From Comamonas testosteroni TK102 (GTDB lineage: Bacteria; Pseudomonadota; Gammaproteobacteria; Burkholderiales; Burkholderiaceae_C): DNA of 64,000 nucleotides. The notes under the pieces are model-generated. The model saw only the letters and a program-made list of their open reading frames with translations, did no database searches and was not told the DNA's origin. Shown one piece after another: positions 62,840 to 64,000 of the stretch (positions within the stretch are counted from its first letter, which is position 1; each line of letters opens with the position of its first letter). Where the stretch lies: positions 3,472,001 to 3,536,000 of the forward strand of contig NZ_CP006704.1 in the NCBI RefSeq assembly GCF_000739375.1, given 5' to 3'. The position numbers were made by a program, and so were the translations under genes.

Positions 62840-64000
62840 GCCGCCGCCTCCGCAAGCTGGCGCGCACCCGTGATGGCTTGGCGGCGGCTGGCCACCAGCT
62901 CGGCCGCATCGCGCACCGGCTTGTCCTCGGTGTGGACGTAGTGCATGAACATCGCCACGGTCTTGTGGCCCGTCAGCTTCATGCCCACTTTGGTCGGCAC
63001 GCCCGAATTGGCAATGTCGGTGGTCGAGCGATGGCGGATGCCGTGCGTGCCGACGTGCGGGACGCCGGCGGCCTTGAGCACCCGGCACCAGCCGCCATAG
63101 TGCTCGCCAAAGGTCAGGTGCTTGGCCGGGTCGTTCGGCGATGGCAGGACGTAGGGGCAGCCCTCCCGGCGCGGCGCCGTCGAAAGCAGCCGATAGGCTT
63201 CCTCGCTCATGGGCTTGGAAATGCCGCCGACCTTGCTGTCGGGCCACACCACGCGCCGGTTCTCGAAGTCCAGCCAGCTCCATTCGAGCGGGCAGATTTC
63301 GGAGCGCCGGGCGGCGAACTCGAATTGCAGGCGGATCGCCAGCGGGATGACGTAGTTCTCCAGCCCCTCCGCCTCCAGCTTCTCCAACTGGCGGAAGATC
63401 CGCACCATTTCCTCGTCCACGATGAGCCGGGTTTCCTTGCCCGGCGGGTACATGGGGACGTGGCGGCACGGGTTCGTGCCGTCCGGGCGGTAGCCCCACA
63501 CTTCGGCCAGGTTGAACATCTTGCGCAGCACGCCGAAGGTCTTGTTCGCCTCGGTCGGCTTGTAGGCCAGTTTCTCCATCAGCCCGGCAATGTCGGGCCG
63601 CTTCACGTCATGCACCTTCTTGCGGCCCAGCAGCGGGATGATGTTGCGGTCTATGACGCCCTGATAGCCGTCCTGCGTGCTGGGCTTGTTGCGCTTCTTG
63701 GAGTAGTCCTCCATGAACTTCTTGCACAACTCGGCCATCGTGGGCGCCTTGCGCGCCTCGGCCTTGGCGCCGCCGGGGTCGCCGCCCCGGCGAACCTCGG
63801 CCAGCCAGTCCTGTGCCTTGACTCGTGCCTGTTCGACGGTCAGCTCCCCGTACAGCCCCAGCGAGGGCTTGCGGGGCTGGCCGGAGTTCGTGCGGTACTG
63901 GAGCATGAACACCCGGCGGCCGGTCGGGGTAATCTTGCACAGGAAGCCGGGCACCACGGTATCTCGCAGTTCAACATCCTTGGCCTGGGGTTGGGCCGAC
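62836..64000 (-). CDS. Tyrosine integrase of the ICE (N-terminus beyond window)
   Basis: At least 388 residues are visible. The frame stays open to the right edge (the codons before the GTG at 63957 still encode protein), so the start lies outside. The P4-type arm-binding/DUF4102-like region is followed by a SAM-like core domain and the catalytic domain with Arg in FAARRSEICPLEW, His-x-x-Arg in THGIRHRSTTD, LTGHKT and Tyr in MHYVH. It inserts and excises the element. The 3' end overlaps the nuclease gene. Confidence 0.95.
   Translation of the reverse strand, partial: SAQPQAKDVELRDTVVPGFLCKITPTGRRVFMLQYRTNSGQPRKPSLGLYGELTVEQARVKAQDWLAEVRRGGDPGGAKAEARKAPTMAELCKKFMEDYSKKRNKPSTQDGYQGVIDRNIIPLLGRKKVHDVKRPDIAGLMEKLAYKPTEANKTFGVLRKMFNLAEVWGYRPDGTNPCRHVPMYPPGKETRLIVDEEMVRIFRQLEKLEAEGLENYVIPLAIRLQFEFAARRSEICPLEWSWLDFENRRVVWPDSKVGGISKPMSEEAYRLLSTAPRREGCPYVLPSPNDPAKHLTFGEHYGGWCRVLKAAGVPHVGTHGIRHRSTTDIANSGVPTKVGMKLTGHKTVAMFMHYVHTEDKPVRDAAELVASRRQAITGARQLAEAAA

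Larger units (their letters stand above)
15526..64000. mobile_element. Tn4371-type integrative and conjugative element (right end beyond window)
   Basis: A tyrosine integrase at one end, a complete trbBCDEJLFGI type IV secretion set with traG, a relaxase with traF, and a parA/repA/parB/DUF2958/DUF736/DUF932 maintenance block in the order seen in Tn4371-family ICEs. The left boundary is placed where the host E1 beta gene loses homology; the right boundary lies past 64,000 because the integrase is cut by the window. Cargo occupies two sites: catabolic genes between eexN and the relaxase, and a metal-efflux pair between the maintenance genes. Confidence 0.88.

Overview
This is GC-rich sequence from a betaproteobacterium of the Comamonadaceae, most likely Comamonas (C. 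testosteroni-like). The main evidence is a complete protocatechuate 4,5-cleavage operon in the order pmdU-K-E-F-D-A-B-C, which is characteristic of Comamonas. The window joins a chromosomal aromatic-degradation region (1 to about 15,525) to most of an integrative and conjugative element (ICE) of the Tn4371 type (about 15,526 to the right edge).

Chromosomal part. An AraC-type regulator runs off the left edge. The minus-strand pmd operon (757-8455) takes protocatechuate by extradiol 4,5-cleavage to pyruvate and oxaloacetate, with its own MFS importer. Beyond a strong terminator lies a gene for a small exported His/Arg/Asp-rich protein. A second catabolic cluster follows: a Rieske reductase and an IclR regulator on the minus strand, facing a Rieske oxygenase, an HpcH/HpaI aldolase and the alpha and beta E1 subunits of a TPP-dependent 2-oxoacid or acetoin dehydrogenase on the plus strand. 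The E1 beta gene loses homology after residue 296, at an A6 tract. I read this as the ICE insertion point.

ICE backbone. From left to right these are a DUF2274 gene, trbI-G-F-L-J-E-D-C-B, a CopG-type gene and traG (minus strand, mostly coupled by 4-base ATGA overlaps), then eexN. After the cargo come the relaxase, traF, a DUF2840 gene, a ParG-like gene, parA, an origin-like region with iterons, repA, an AlpA-like HTH gene, DUF2285, DUF2958, a divergent XRE regulator, DUF736, parB, DUF932, a second DUF2958, a nickel-type efflux cassette (nreA-nreB-like), a DUF1016/YhcG nuclease, and a tyrosine integrase that runs off the right edge. Several families of intergenic repeats occur between 53.9 and 61.7 kb.

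Cargo (28.3-45.0 kb, between eexN and the relaxase). Two divergent gene sets together encode a dedicated beta-oxidation route: an aromatic-acid-type MFS importer, a long acyl-CoA dehydrogenase, EtfB, EtfA and a LysR regulator on the minus strand; and an LCAD-type acyl-CoA dehydrogenase, an alpha-methylacyl-CoA racemase, a CoA ligase, a thiolase, an enoyl-CoA hydratase, an HSD10-type dehydrogenase and a broken second hydratase on the plus strand, with a divergent AraC regulator. The intact racemase suggests that the island degrades an alpha-methyl-branched carboxylic acid. The exact substrate cannot be read from sequence. IS relics and a metallo-beta-lactamase-fold gene lie between the two arms.
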